Positions 35,557-48,205 of a DNA stretch of 64,000 nt are shown here, one piece after another. This DNA is from Centropus unirufus (lineage: Eukaryota; Chordata; Aves; Cuculiformes; Centropidae). Position numbers and translations under genes: made by a program. Under the pieces are notes generated by a model. It made no database searches, had not been told where the DNA came from, and was given only the letters and a program-made list of their open reading frames with translations. The stretch covers positions 7,919,132 to 7,983,131 of the forward strand of contig VYZI01000003.1 in the NCBI GenBank assembly GCA_013397695.1, given 5' to 3'. Position 1 is the stretch's first letter; the number at the start of each line of letters is the position of its first letter.

Positions 35557-35598
35557 TATGTATGTATACATGTGTATGTGTATATATATATATATATT
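35557..35598. repeat. TG/TA microsatellite
   Basis: TATGTATGTATACATGTGTA followed by TGTG and about eight TA units. Alternating purine-pyrimidine throughout, prone to length change and cruciform formation. Confidence 0.9.
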
Positions 35599-38500
35599 GC
35601 CAACTTGTTTCTGAGCTGTTATGTGAAACCCGAATCATATTCTCATAGCCACAAGGGGTAGAAAATTTTTGCAAACCTTCCAAAGAGGATTGTACAGCAC
35701 AAGTACAACAGCAAGGGTCTGGATTTAATAACCCTGGAGATTTCATCCTGCTTTATGTTGCCTAAAGTGAGGCTCCTCACAGAAATTTTACCAGCCATGT
35801 CTTTAAAAAAAGCACCAAACATTGTGAGGCTTATTACACAGTAAGCAACAGCACCATACATATATATTTATTTGGATAAACTTTGTAAGCAGAGGTTAGA
35901 AATCAGAGGAGGGAGAGGTCTGTGTGGCACTACTGGCAATTCCGTTGTTCGTTAAAGGCGTTTTATTCATAGAGGTGGTTTGGGACCTTGTCGACAAGAT
36001 GTAGGATCCCTTCTGTGCACTGGACACAGCACTGAAAAGGCTGGATTTCAGGTTGTGGATTTGGTACAAGATAACTGGTCTAAGATCATTAAATACAGAA
36101 ACTGCTGGGCTCCAGGCCTACAGCAATGGGAGAGTAGGGGATTTGACCCAAAAGTGGGAGGAGAGGCAGCAGAAGGCAGCCTGCTGAGTCCAAAAAGGAG
36201 TGGAGGTGTAAATAGCACAAAATCTGCAGCTATCCTATGTGCTTATTTCTCTCTTAAAATTCAGTGAAACTGGCACTTTTTTTTGCCTTACTCCAAGATG
36301 GAGCAAAGAAGGAAGCAGCTTCCCTTTTATCTATGAATAAACATGAAGTATCTTCTGTTCTGGTTTTCACCAGAAAATGGTTTCACTTGTGGAGCAGCTC
36401 CTGGCCTCCCAAGCTCTCTGGTAGCCATGATGCTCTTTCAGGAAGTCAAGTCGTATCTTCCTTTGAAGAGAGCCAAAAAAAATCCTTAAAACCTTCTGGG
36501 AAGGAGCAAAAGACTACAAGGAATTTATTTCAGGTTTCTCAGATGACCTTCCTCTGGCCAGATAACAAGAGCATGAAGTTTCGACTCAGAATTCTTCAGC
36601 TTGAGCTGAAAATGCAGTTTATGCTCTTGGTGCTGCTGAAGCAATCAATAAGCTTCTGCCTCTCTCCTTGAGGTAACAGAAGCAGTAGCTGCATGTATTT
36701 ATTTTACTCAGAGTGATCCCATGGCCGTTTGTACTCTCTTTATCTATTCTTTGCAGACCCACAAGCACAGTGTTTCTCAGGTGTGAATACAGCCATGGCC
36801 AAAGGGGCACATTTTTGTATCAGTTTTGCTCTCACAGCTGCTGAACCTAAATCGTCCTCTCCCTTCTCAGTAGGGGGGAAAAAAAAATGTTAAAAATTAG
36901 GAAAGCCAGCTATAGCTTTGAGACACAGCAGGTGAGGCCCTTCAAGGAGGAGAAAGTAATTTTTGGATCCTTTTGTTGAATTTCCCAGTCGCCTAACAGA
37001 GCTTGTTCTGGTATGTTTCTGCTGTGGCCGATGTTTTGTGGGTGTTTCCAGTCTGAACCGCAGTAGTGGTATCTTTGAACATCGGCGTGTGAGTGCTCTC
37101 CACTGTCTGCTTGGCCTAAGAAATGTGGATTTTTTTTTCCCCAAGAAGCCCCCAAGGTTTGTCATGTTACTGTAACAGGGCTGGAGCACCAAATCTTTCA
37201 AATCCTGCTTCTGTCAGTGTTGGTCAGTGGAAAAGGGAGTTGCTGCAATTCTTGTCAGTCAGCATTCTTGGGTGCTGGCAAAAAAACTAAATTGTCAGTC
37301 AAAGAGTGGAAAGGATGGCTGCTATTTTCTCTTCAGCCCCCCACATCCCTGACTTAAATAGCTTTTCTGTCTTTTGTAGGTATCAGAAGCTCTGCTCACC
37401 TTCAGAGAGGCATAAATACTGACATTCCCAGGATGTAAGAAACGCAGTGCTGTGAGTAGCTTATTTCTCTGTTTTCCTTTAAATAAAAAAGCCACGCTTG
37501 CTCAAACAGAAGGAAGATTCCTTTTATTTTTCTAAGATACTTCAAGAAGTGTTTACAGCAAGCAAATCCAGTCTTTTGGAACCAGTTGTGCGCCTTTGGC
37601 ACCTCTTTGCAACCCACAAAATAAATTCAGTATTGTATTACCTCACAGGCTGAATAATTCTCTCACTGCAGATATGAACCACATGAATGCATTTAACTGA
37701 GAGTATGGTCAACAGAATGGACCATTGGCACCATCTGAAGCTTGTTTGTTGTTTCCAAGCTTTACCAGCCATTGAAAGGCAAAATCTAGCTGGAGAGTTG
37801 AGGTGAGGTGTTCTTCATGAAGCAATCTTGTGTCTTGGAAGAGAAGAGCACCGATCTGCCTTAAATTTGTTTTTTTTTATATATATACAGCACTTCAACC
37901 TTGTCCTCAAAACAGATAAAACTATCCAATATATAGCTGTTCCCTGATCCAGAAAATAACTTTTACACCACAGGAGACATGCATCCCTTCTTATTCAGAA
38001 ACAGCCCCACCAGGAACTTATATTTAAATTTAAGGAGCGGTCGCACGGCGACCTTTTCCCCTGCATTGCCAACAGACCTGGGCTATGACTTCCCAGCATC
38101 TGTGGCTGGTTTGCAGCCCTCCAGGTGGAGGAGCTGGGGCTACACTAGACACAACCTCTACAAACTCCAGCTAGAGCCCCTCGCTCGGTGCTCAGTGCAG
38201 TGTCAGCTTCTGGGGTAGTTCCTCTGGGCTGGTGCAAGGCTGGATAACAGCGCTACAGGTTGGCTTGAGGGTTTGGATGCCATTGCTCTGGGCTTCATTT
38301 CTTTTCTGTAAGTAAATTTTCTTAGCGGAGGGGTTGGATAAGGGGTGGAGGGTTAATTTTTTTTTAAATCAGCTCAACTGCTGTCTCATTTTTACTCTGT
38401 TCTATGATAATAGAAATCTATGGTTACTTGGAAATCAGCAGATTTTTGTTTCCATTTTTATTTCAGTTGCTTGCAGCCTGTTTTCTGTTACAGCACTACA

Positions 38501-39204
38501 CGTGTATTTGGGCTAGAGAAGAATAAAAACCCAAATTGATATTAGCCTGATGAATGAAAGGGCTATGTTTTATTAACAGGAGAGCAACCAAGTCTATTGA
38601 TGTTTGGTTAGATGAGGTAAAAACAAATACGTAACCAGCTTTCAGAAACTGCTAAGCAAAAAACCTGGATTGAGAATCCTACTTTAAGCCTTTTGTGAAG
38701 GATACTGGTGATGAGTGCAGTCACTGGGAGAAAAGGAATCTGAAATTATGACCACGTTTTGTGTTGATCCTCTCTCAGTAGGGTCTGTAGTTCATATTGT
38801 CCCTTTGAATCAGAAATGTTTTCTCTGAACCCCTTGGTGTTTGACCTGCCACGTGAGACCTACTGATCAAGCTGGGGGGCAGCTTGTCAGTCACTCACAA
38901 AGCATTGCCTAGGATGCAACCATGTTAGCTCTGGAGTGATGGGAAGGGTAGATACCGGTCTATGCAAATAAATTCAGCAGAGAGATGCCACATGTACATA
39001 TTGTGTGTCTCAAAGTAAATTCATAGGCTAGAGATGGTGCTCACTCATCACACAGCAAAGTTTGCTTGCTTTTTCTTAAGTAGGCAGGTTGAAAGTTGAC
39101 TTCTGCACTGCAAGTGTTTCTGAGGTCCTAATGAATCTGTGTCCTAGTGCGCAGTGTGGTGGTTACTGCGGCAAAAAGAATAAAAAAGGACATGTGCTCC
39201 TGCT
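35599..39204. other. Non-coding stretch, no gene recognised
   Basis: Unique sequence. A short TA run occurs at about 37879-37887. Open frames at 35980-36267 and 36264-36671 (+) overlap by a few bases, but neither has a recognisable domain and I see no supporting splice sites. Confidence 0.45.
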
Positions 39205-39235
39205 CTTTGAAGGAGACCACCTTTGAAGGTGGTCT
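39205..39235. repeat. Nested direct and inverted repeat
   Basis: CTTTGAAGG occurs at 39205-39213 and 39221-39229. The second copy forms the centre of the perfect inverted repeat AGACCACCTT (39214-39223), TG, AAGGTGGTCT (39226-39235), with 10-bp arms. Confidence 0.85.
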
Positions 39236-42200
39236 GCTAATCCCAGGTAGATGTCTGTGTTGTTAAGTCAAAGCAAAGCAGCAATACTAAGGGCAGCATG
39301 CACCGTGGGTGCTTGTGATATGCCATAGTTGAGTTAAGAGGGTGAAAGAGAAACAAGAGCGAGCTGCCTGGAAGATGCCCAGGTAACTCATGTGTGGTCT
39401 TGGGTGGCTCCGAAATTATTGCAGTGAGATGCAGTCATGAAAGGAAGATGTAAATTGCCATTTACCCATCTCCTGCTGCCGTGGTGTATGTACTGCTGCA
39501 CATGGCAGGAGCCCAAGTAAGGAACAGAGAAGCGTGAGACGGCTGCAGCAGGGTGATGCTGACTGAGAAACTAAGAACTAACTCCTAAGAAGCTCAGGGA
39601 CACAAAAACAGAACTGGAAGAGATCAATTTGTGTATGTTTGCCCTCTGCATCCCCTTGCAGTATTGTCCTTCAAAATGTTTCAGGCCCTGGCATTCACTG
39701 TGATGAGGTTTGATGGAGATGGGAGAAATCAACTGTCTTTTCCCTTCACCCTCTGGGTGCTGGAGGTAAACTTGCCTGGGGCTACTCTGGGAAGTGCTGT
39801 CCTAGTGAGAGGTGGCAGTGTGGGATGCAGCAAGAAGCTTGGGGTGGCTCCAGGTGATGCCCGTGCAGAGTGGGCTGTGTTGATGTGCTGTGTTATGAGC
39901 AGTTAGAGATGGTGTTGGTTTGGGGAGCTCCTGCCACTTCCAGTGGGCGTGGAGTCATCGATGAGCAAAGAGGCAAGGCTAAGAGCTACAAGCAGAGGCC
40001 GTTTCACATGTTGGGCTTTAATCTATGTGCCCTTTGTAAGGCAGCATCTTTCTCCTGCTATTTAACACCCATATATATCTTATGGGTAAAGTCCCCCTGA
40101 TGGGGTTTTATTCTCTGAAGCGCAAGGCGGAGCCACCTCTTCATGGGCAAGGATGCAAGGGGAGGGTTTCCTTCAGGTGGTGTGTGCTCGAGGAGAAACA
40201 TTTTCAGCTGTATCACAGTGATGGAGCTGCTCTCCCACCCCATGATGCTGGGTGTGAGGACAGGTTGGTGGTTTGGGTGGAGATAGATGAGGCCTTGGGG
40301 GTGCCTGGGGCAGGCTGCACCACTGAGCTGCAGAGGCACAGCAGGTCCACCAGGAGAACACAGAAGGCAGAGAATGCAGTTTTCATGCATTGGAAAAACT
40401 TGGGGGAAAGTAGTTGGAAAAATTAACTGGTTTATGTCAAGGCTTTGCTATGTATAACTATAGAGATGTGTGTTGCAGTGGACTATCCTCTTATCTTACC
40501 CGGTCAGATTTAGATGAGTTTGGGGGGTTCAGCATTTGGGGTTTTTAGTTACCTAGAGCTTTAGCAGTGAATTTACAAATATTTCATATCAAAGCAGAGA
40601 GAGACTGATAGCAGTGTGTCCTATAAGTGACAGCGCTGCGTCTTGTAATGGCTTTCCAAAGGGCAGCAGTGGTGCTGCCTTCTTGCTCTTACACCGGGAG
40701 AGAGATTGGACTCCAGCTGGTGCATCCCCCCACATGCTGGAACAATCTCTTATGCTTGCCACCAGAAAAGCCACCTCTCTAAACAGTGCACTTCTCCCAG
40801 GGTCAGTGTACATTTCCCCTGTGTTCTGTCAGGCGATTGTCCAGATTGTTGGACAGGTTGCATTTTAGTTTTAAAAAGTGGGGGGAAATACGGCTTTAAC
40901 TGAAGAATAGAGATGGGAAGAAGTTGGTTAGAGAGCATGAGAAACTTGTTTAGGAGAAATAAGACCTAGCCACAAGCCTCTATTGGTCCCTTTGTCTCAG
41001 ACCTGCAAGCCAGGCTTAGGCTTTGGATTGTGCCAATGGTTCCCATCTGTGAAGGGACAAGGAGGTTTCTTCTGTGTGACTGCAGGCTCTCAGTTCATTC
41101 CCCATTCAAGGGGAGGAAAGAGAGCAGTTTTTCCTACGGCCTCAGTGCTGCCTGGACTTTGGTATGGATGGAGTTGCTGCTGCCTGGCTCTCCAGCAGCC
41201 CCAGCATGGTGGTCCTTTGGAGACCTTACTCTGTAGGCCACTTTGGTCGAAGAGGCAAAAGCAGATTTTGTTCCATTCTTCTTTTGGTAGTGTCTCTTCT
41301 TCCTTTTCTTTTCCATTAAGCATGATGTCACAAATTACATCAGTCCAATAACTGCTTGTGGTTGTCATAGTCACAGCCTGTGACACCCAAACAAAGCAGC
41401 AGGAAACCAAAGCTGGCATATAAATGCTGTAATATTCATCACATTCCTTTCAGTTAATAACTACGTGGTTAGATATTTTTTTTCCATTTGAAAAAAAAAG
41501 GAGGGGCGTATTAAAAGCTCAAACTTGAGTCACTGATAGGGAGGAAGGTTGACCCCAACTCCATCTGAGCAACACAACTGCACTTCTCTCAGTCCTCTTA
41601 TCCCAAACCAATGCTGCTTTGGACCTCAACCACTCGACTCCCTCCTGTAGCCTTTCCCATCATTGCAGACCACATGATGATGCCATGGCATGGACAAAGG
41701 GAATGGAAGAAGCCCCACTGCCTCTAACATGAGCTGCATCCCTAAGGAAGAGCCTCCCAAGGGCTGGCAGAAAGTATTGGCAGCCTACATAGGTCAGCCA
41801 GCTTTTACTGCTGGATGGCTGAGGGGATCATCCTCACTCTGCATGGACAGAGAGCGTAGAAGGGTTTTTTCCAGCTTGGTTTGGGATGAGATGTGATGAG
41901 GGTGGGAGGTGGTTTGTTTTTTAAAATCTGTAAAATGAGCGATGAGCACCAGAGCTGGTTTGCACTTGGAAGGTCTAATCTCTTCTCCGTTGTAGTTTTT
42001 GTACGGTTGGTCTGATGGTAGGAAGGCAGCACCTTCAAATTCCATAATCTAAAAAAAAAAATTATTTGGAGACTTAGATTTGGAGCAAGCACTGCGTTTG
42101 CAAGACGAGTGCTGAAGGTGAGTGATCAGGGCTTGCTGGGAAGGAGCCAGCTAAGCCCCTCACTGCTGTGGGCATATAGGGATCTGCCATCCTCATGCCC

Positions 42201-42430
42201 CTCCCCAAAAGCACCCCTGCCCAACGCCATGCCCTTCATGCCCCCACGAGGATGTACTGACCCTGAGCTTCCCCAGAATATTTGGGCACGTGATTCCTGG
42301 GCTGAGCCTGGTAACCACCCCATCCTGCCTGAGCCAGGGACAGGCAGCAAGGGCAAAGTCCAGCAGTGCCCAGCTCGGGGGCTGCGGGCTCAGACAGTCG
42401 GTGCTGTGGCTGCCACGGGCACTTGCAGGG
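39236..42430. other. Non-coding stretch, no gene recognised
   Basis: G-rich on the + strand in parts. Overlapping open frames on both strands near 40.06-40.43, 40.98-41.42 and 42.11-42.45 kb have no recognisable domains. A trace resembling CTGTAAAATGAGCGATGAG near 41929-41947 could be a MIR scrap but is too short to call. Confidence 0.45.
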
Positions 42431-42620
42431 GGGTGCTCATTATATAATAGCTGGTGGTTGATTAATATGCTGTGAGTCAGAAACGCCAGGGTATTTTAGC
42501 TTTCTCTAGTTGCTATGGCAACATTATTTTAACAAATAGCTTTTTAATATTTAATTAAAACTCAGCTTTTGGCAAGCTGGAGTAAGAGCTATTACAATTG
42601 CTACTACAAAGGTTTAGCAG
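42431..42620. promoter_or_regulatory. Candidate enhancer with RFX X-box and AP-1 site
   Basis: GTTGCTATGGCAAC (42509-42522) matches the palindromic RFX X-box at 13 of 14 positions, and T at position 6 is allowed by the degenerate consensus. TGAGTCA (42473-42479) is a consensus AP-1 site 29 bp upstream. Around them lie GGTTGATTAATATGC and TTTTTAATATTTAATTAAAA homeodomain-type cores. This is the best motif-supported enhancer candidate outside the island. Confidence 0.45.
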
Positions 42621-43580
42621 TGAAGTGTGTTTCAGAGCCACGCTTTTTTTGGTAGGGGTTTTTTTCTCTCCCCCTTCCCAGAGCTGTCAGCTTCTAAAAA
42701 ATAAAGCAGGGGGGGAGAAGAAACTCACTAATTCCTTAGCTGTGAGAAATGTATGCTTGTTCCTAAGACAAAAAGCAAATGTATTGCAAATCTGCAGTTA
42801 CTCTTTACAACTGAAGGCTGTCACTTCTTTAATGTACAGTGCCAAGCCAGCCCTGTAAGGACAGAACAGTAGGATAGTGTTTATTAATCGCTGCTTTGTC
42901 ACTGGCATTCCTTCTTCTACCTTTGCCTGCCGGATGAGGTCATTCCCATTTTGTTTGCTTCATGTTCCCTCTGTGTCAGGTTGGATGCTTTTCCCTTGCC
43001 AGCTTGTAAAAGAGGCTGGTACTGTGTCCGGATCAGGCTCTGGACTGTTTCCTAGTCTTATTTTAGGTGAGCTCCTTTGCTCCCTTGTACTGAATGATTC
43101 TGCAATGGAGACAAATGAACAGAGAACTCAGTCTCCAGAGAAAAATAAATATTTAACAGGTCTCTTTGTAAATACCCTTTATTTATAGAACAGTTGCAGG
43201 TTCTATCATGCTTGGTAAATGAGGATGCTTTTTATGCAAGAATTCTGCCTTGAGGGACTTAGTGGATACTTAGTGTCATCTGTGATATAATAATGAAATA
43301 AATGTCTCTCTCATGGGATTTCCTCCCAGCCCCTATTTTCTGTGATTAACTTCAGCATCACACATTTTGTCTCTGTTCATATTGCATCCCTTAATATTGT
43401 ACTGAAGGACATTATCTTCCAAATAAGGTTTATTTCATGAGGGGAGGGAAAGGCTGTTTGTTGAGTGTCTTGGCTCATGTCAAGGAGTCTGAACCTCTCA
43501 GTACCTCCATAACCTTTCACCATGGTGTCTTGCCAGGTCACTGGGATTGATGCACTTGGCCTCTCGCTCACCCAAAGGCT
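42621..43580. other. Non-coding stretch, no gene recognised
   Basis: Unique sequence; no exon or interspersed repeat recognised. Confidence 0.5.
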
Positions 43581-43584
43581 GGAA

Positions 43585-43680
43585 TGTAACTGTTACCCCA
43601 TTTTATAAATGGAAAGGGATAGACCTGGAGAGATAGATGAGAACATCTTTCACCCCTAGCTGCCTGTGAGTTAACAAGTT
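43585..43680 (-). mobile_element. MIR-like ancient SINE fragment
   Basis: TGTTACCCCATTTTATAAAT then GGAAAGGGATAGACCTGGAG resembles the reverse-strand MIR segment 'ttatccccattttacagatgaggaaactgaggc'. The rest is too eroded to align by eye. Confidence 0.45.
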
Positions 43681-43887
43681 ATTCTATAGTAGCTGTCTGA
43701 CCACTTCTGGGATCAATTGAGAGCCTGCTCTGACCGCAGAGATGTTTCACCCTGCTTTAGGACAGGCGCTTGAGGCAGGTTGTAGATGTAACCCTTGGAG
43801 TTGCCTGTCACTCTGAGCTATAAATTACACCGGGAAAATTAGGCAAGAGAAGTGCCATCCTGCCCATGAGATCTTCTGCACGCAGTT

Positions 43888-43913
43888 CTATAGGTCATCC
43901 CTATAGGTCATCC
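43888..43913. repeat. Perfect 13-bp tandem duplication
   Basis: CTATAGGTCATCC occurs twice back to back (43888-43900 and 43901-43913) without a mismatch, suggesting a recent slippage event. Confidence 0.95.
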
Positions 43914-46550
43914 TGCATCTCGGGCTGGAGGATGTCCTCGCTCAGAATGCTGCTCTGGTCACATAGTGTCGAGTCCCTCTTCCAAAGCAGCACAGTTAAT
44001 CTCCACCACGCATTTCTCACAGTTGAGCATCCATGATTTAACAGCTCAGAGATGCAAAACCAGTCCTCAGGCATGTAAACCAAGGTGCAGAAGATTTTCC
44101 TGAACACTTCTAGCAAGTCAGGAAGGCTTTCCTTCTTGTTTGTGGTGGAGATGTACTGTTGTAATCAAAATTATAGTGATAAAACTGTTGCCGCTGTAAT
44201 ATTGCAAATGGTGTGGGTGTGCTTGGCGGTTCTTTAAAGCATCCTTCTGAGTTGCATCCCATGCTCTCTTGGTATGCTAAGTCTGTTGATCTCTGTTTAA
44301 AGAAATCTGCTAGCTGACAGTAACTTCAAGGAGTCTAAGGAGCTGTGATGGGTGCGGTGTCTCTGGGTGTAGAGTGACAAGGAGAGACAGATACTCACAG
44401 CCGCCTGGGTCAGCTGATGTTTCCCAAGAGGTCAGGGAAAGAATTCTTTTTGCTTCCTACCAGTAAGGAACTGAAGTGTACTGCAAAAATCAAATTTGAC
44501 TGGTTTCACAGCAAATGTGGATTTCTCAGGCTTGCAAGGCAGGGCTGAGATGGCCTTTATAGATGGATGGTGTGAGGTCCTGTCATGCTGGAGGAGCAGC
44601 GTGAAGGGACAGGCAGTGACTGTTTTGGGGGAAGCTGACAAGGACATGGATGAAGCTGGCATTGCCAGTGGAGTGGAGGAGGTGAGCACTGCTACATTAA
44701 CAAAGGTGACTGGGGAGCTGCAGAGGGGCAAGTGGTGCTGAGAGGTTCGAACTGAACACCCTGACCAAGGGGAGCCTGCAGAGCTGCTCTCTGGGGAGTG
44801 GGAAGGGTTTGGTGACTGTGACTAGCACAGGTGGGAATCTGACAAGCAGTGCTTTTTGCTATTCTAGGGTGGAGGTTTAAGTAGCTGAACTGAGAATTGT
44901 GATGAGAAGCAGAGAAATAATGTTTCTACTTGGTATTTTCATTTTGCAGCAGAATTTTGAGAAGGATATGGAAAAAACTGCTGTGGGGTAGCAATCCTGT
45001 TTGAGCTTCATGCTGGGCTGTAGGAAAAATGCCCCCAGGTGACAGAGATGTGGCCAATAGCCAAAATACAAGCAGTAGAGCAGATGGAAAAACAGGGGAG
45101 GTCAGCAGAACCGCCCTCCCTGAGCGGAGGTGGCGTGGAGGTGAGCAGAGGGCTGTTGGGGAGGGATGGCTGTGCCAGGAGCCTGTGTGGTGGCGCAGAC
45201 CTGGCTGTGAGTCATTTGGGGAATCCCTGTTGCGTATTGCTCCCAAGTGCTGTGATGGGGGGCAGTTCTAGATGGTCAGATCTGCCCTGGAAAACGGCTC
45301 CCCAGGAGAGAAATTGAGTTACTCAGAAAGAGGAAAAAAGTAGAAGACAAGAGGCTATTTTTTTTTTAATTTTTTTTTGGGTAGATTTACACTGGAGTCG
45401 TACTGGAAAAGCTGAATTGTGATTTGCAAGGGGAGATAAAAGCTCCACTGCAAACAGACTGGCATAAAAGAGTTTACCTGCCAGGACCCCAGCTCAGCCT
45501 CAACTACTCGGCCTCTCCATACGGGTGTAATGTGCTATATGGTTTTCAAATTACAGTAATTTGGGTCTGGCAGATTGTTTGGAGGGGCATGGCATGCACC
45601 CTGGCAGGTCTGACATTCCCACCTCCAAGGAAGAGTGGGTCCAAGCTGGGAAGAAAACCTACATGGGAGCAGAGGGCACATCTCTCCTGAGTAAGCACTC
45701 AGATACATTCCGATAACAAGGACTCGCAAAAATGAATCCTTTAGGTTTTTTTATGGTAGGCTTTTTACGGTGCTTTAGGACCCATGCACACACCTTGTAC
45801 TGCAAGGTGGTGATCCCCAGGTAACAGAGTGTGGAGTCTTTCCCCCTGGCCCAGACCTTCACTCCTTGCCATCTTGGTTTTGAGCCCCCCAGCTGGCAAA
45901 AAAAAAAAGCCTCATTGGGGGCAACAGAGCACCACGTAATCACTCACTTCTCCCACTTATGAGGAGAGTTGAAAGAAACTGAAGTAAAGCTCAGGGGTTG
46001 AGATGAGGACAGGGAGGGATCATTCACTGATTGGCACATGCTGCTGTCTCCTAACCCAGCAAATGCAGCGGGGCCAGAGGGTCGCGGTGTGGGGGTGGGG
46101 AGTATCCCATGCTTTGCATCAGGAATAGTTTCATGCAGTGCAGCTGGGATATTTGCCTGGGTAATGTGTGCTTAGTTGCACTTTTGCTGTTGGTGGAGTT
46201 GGGATAGAGGGTCACATGTGCACTGAACACAGTAGTAGTCTCTGAGTTGTCTTGGTTTTCGCTGTCAAGATTAGTCATGACTCAGGTATAAACAATCTGG
46301 CATGTTTCCTGTCTGTACTTCTCTAAGCACGGTCTTCTGCTTGCACGCCTCAGACCAGACTGTAATGCATTTGCCATGCTCTGAAATGCAGCCAGGCTTG
46401 CTACGTATGAATCAAACCATGCGGCGCTGAGGGCGGCTGGGTTTCAGAAGCTGCCATGAGTGTGTCTGGGAAGGGGGAGAAATGAGTGCAGTGCTCAAGA
46501 TCTGCTTCAGGAAGAGACTTACTCTAGAAGGATAGGCAATGGTCTTGCAT
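43914..46550. other. Non-coding stretch, no gene recognised
   Basis: Includes a T-rich run at 45358-45379. No exon recognised; overlapping open frames at 44.43-44.74 and 45.03-45.32 kb are featureless. Confidence 0.5.
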
Positions 46551-46690
46551 TTGTTATTATTATTATTTGTCATAGATGTTACATTTAGATATATTTTATA
46601 TTCCTTCTATTTAATAAATATTTAATCATAAGCAATATTAGATAGTAATGATTATATATTATAGAAGTACAAAGAACTGCCATTTTTTTT
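46551..46690. repeat. AT-rich segment with (TTA)n microsatellite
   Basis: About four to five TTA units at 46554-46567, then TTTAATAAATATTTAATCAT and ATATATTATAGAAG. Very AT-rich, possibly a matrix-attachment-like or simply low-complexity segment. Confidence 0.7.
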
Positions 46691-48129
46691 AGCTCTGTAA
46701 AGTATTCAGTGGGTCCCTGTCCAACTGTGATCTTGCTCTCTGACAGTTTTCTCTTAAGTAGAAGAGCCTGCTGAGTGGCCGTGGACAGGCCATCCCTCTC
46801 ATACTGAAGGAGTGCAGGGAAGGAGCAGCCTCCTTCTTTGATCTTGCTTCTGCTGGAGTCGGCAACAAAATTTCAGAGGACTTCAGTGAGCCAGGATGAG
46901 CCCCTCTGAAAACACTCCCAAGGCATTTGAAGAAAGCGCTTGTGAACAGGCAAGAAGCAGCCCTCACATGCCTGCAGGGCTTAGGGGGGAATGCACCCAT
47001 AATAGGGGTTGCTCTGTTATAAACTCATTCCTTTTGGTGCACGTTACCAAAAGGAAAAAAACTTCCACAGCAGTGTAACATGTAGTGCTGCCTCTTGCAG
47101 CAATGAGTTCGGGTCTATTATTACAGAAATTGTGCCACTTTTGATGAGACAAGCTCCAAAAGCACCTTGCTCTGCCGCCTGTGAAAACCTGAAAGGTGTG
47201 TTTCAAGCATGTTATGAGAATCTCTGAGCATCTCTTTCCAGCTGAGTCTAGCTGATTAATTGTGTCACTTGGATGAACTTCTAACAGTGTATGTTAGCCT
47301 TGCACTAGCCCTGGCTGCTGGTGGCAGCAGTCAGGTTGGAGGTACACCCTCTATGTGAGAAGTGGTGTAAAACTGCCAAAGCTTTCCACAACTTCAGCAC
47401 CTTTGGGGATCCCAGAATATGGATTTTTGAGTGTAGGAAGCAGATATGGCAGGCTGGGGGTTGGGTTTGCATACCTTGGCACGTGCCCACGGTGCTGGTG
47501 AGGGCAAGGATGAGAGGGCAGTGGTGCAGATTGTCCTTCCCAGCAGAGAACAGCTCCAAGCCTGAGGCCAACCAGGTGAGAAAAATTCCTGCGTTCAGCC
47601 CTCGGGATGGCCCCTATACTGCTCTGCAGTCATGGTGTATCTGGTCCTGACAGTGGTGTACTGAGTGGCAGGATAAATGGAAAAGAAGGAGATGATGAGC
47701 TCCAAACAGCTGCCGTGATGGCAACAAGGAAGGGGACACAAGGGAACAGTTAGTGGTTCAGCTGCTCTTGGTTTTGGTAGAGGGGCTGGTGACACTAAAA
47801 GAGCATTTGAATAGCATAACAAGTAGCAAGCTCAGGCTGAGAATTAGTACTTTTGAGGGTTTCATAAGCTGGTTGCAAGAGGATTAAAAATGAGAAAATG
47901 CCCTTTATAGGGGTGGAGAGTTTCTAGGCTGTAGAGGAGCGGCTTGGAGTAGCCCCCCCAGGATAAGAGCGCTGTGGAGCACAGCACTTACAGGGCAGTG
48001 GAGCCATGCGATCATTCCAGTACATTGGTTTGCTTCAGGCTCATGTAGGCTCAGCTCTGTGCCTGCATCGTGCCCCTCTCTGCTCCTCTGGCCTTGGCCT
48101 CCATGTCCAGGGCTTTTTACATAGCAAAT
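46691..48129. other. Non-coding stretch, no gene recognised
   Basis: Unique sequence. Open frames near 46.69-47.00 and 47.32-47.65 kb show no domain. Confidence 0.5.
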
Positions 48130-48205
48130 ATTAAAAAAAAAACCAAAAAAAAAAACCACCACCACTTCCAAACAAACAAAACAAAAACAAATACCCCTCA
48201 CCCCT
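48130..48205. repeat. A-rich low-complexity tract with CCA units
   Basis: Two A runs of ten to twelve, CCACCACCACTTCC, then CAAACAAACAAAACAAAAAC. Similar in type to the tract at 4315-4371. Confidence 0.85.

Noticed and set aside
36264..36671. 135-codon open frame following closely on another (35980-36267)
   Set aside because: No domain, no bird gene recognised and no clear acceptor/donor pair; length is within chance for sequence of this size.
41915..41955. CTGTAAAATGAGCGATGAG as a MIR fragment
   Set aside because: Match limited to under 20 bp of a common motif.
48130..48205. A-rich tract as a retroposed-gene or SINE poly(A) tail
   Set aside because: No element body or target-site duplication seen on either side; CCA and CAAA units indicate simple low complexity.
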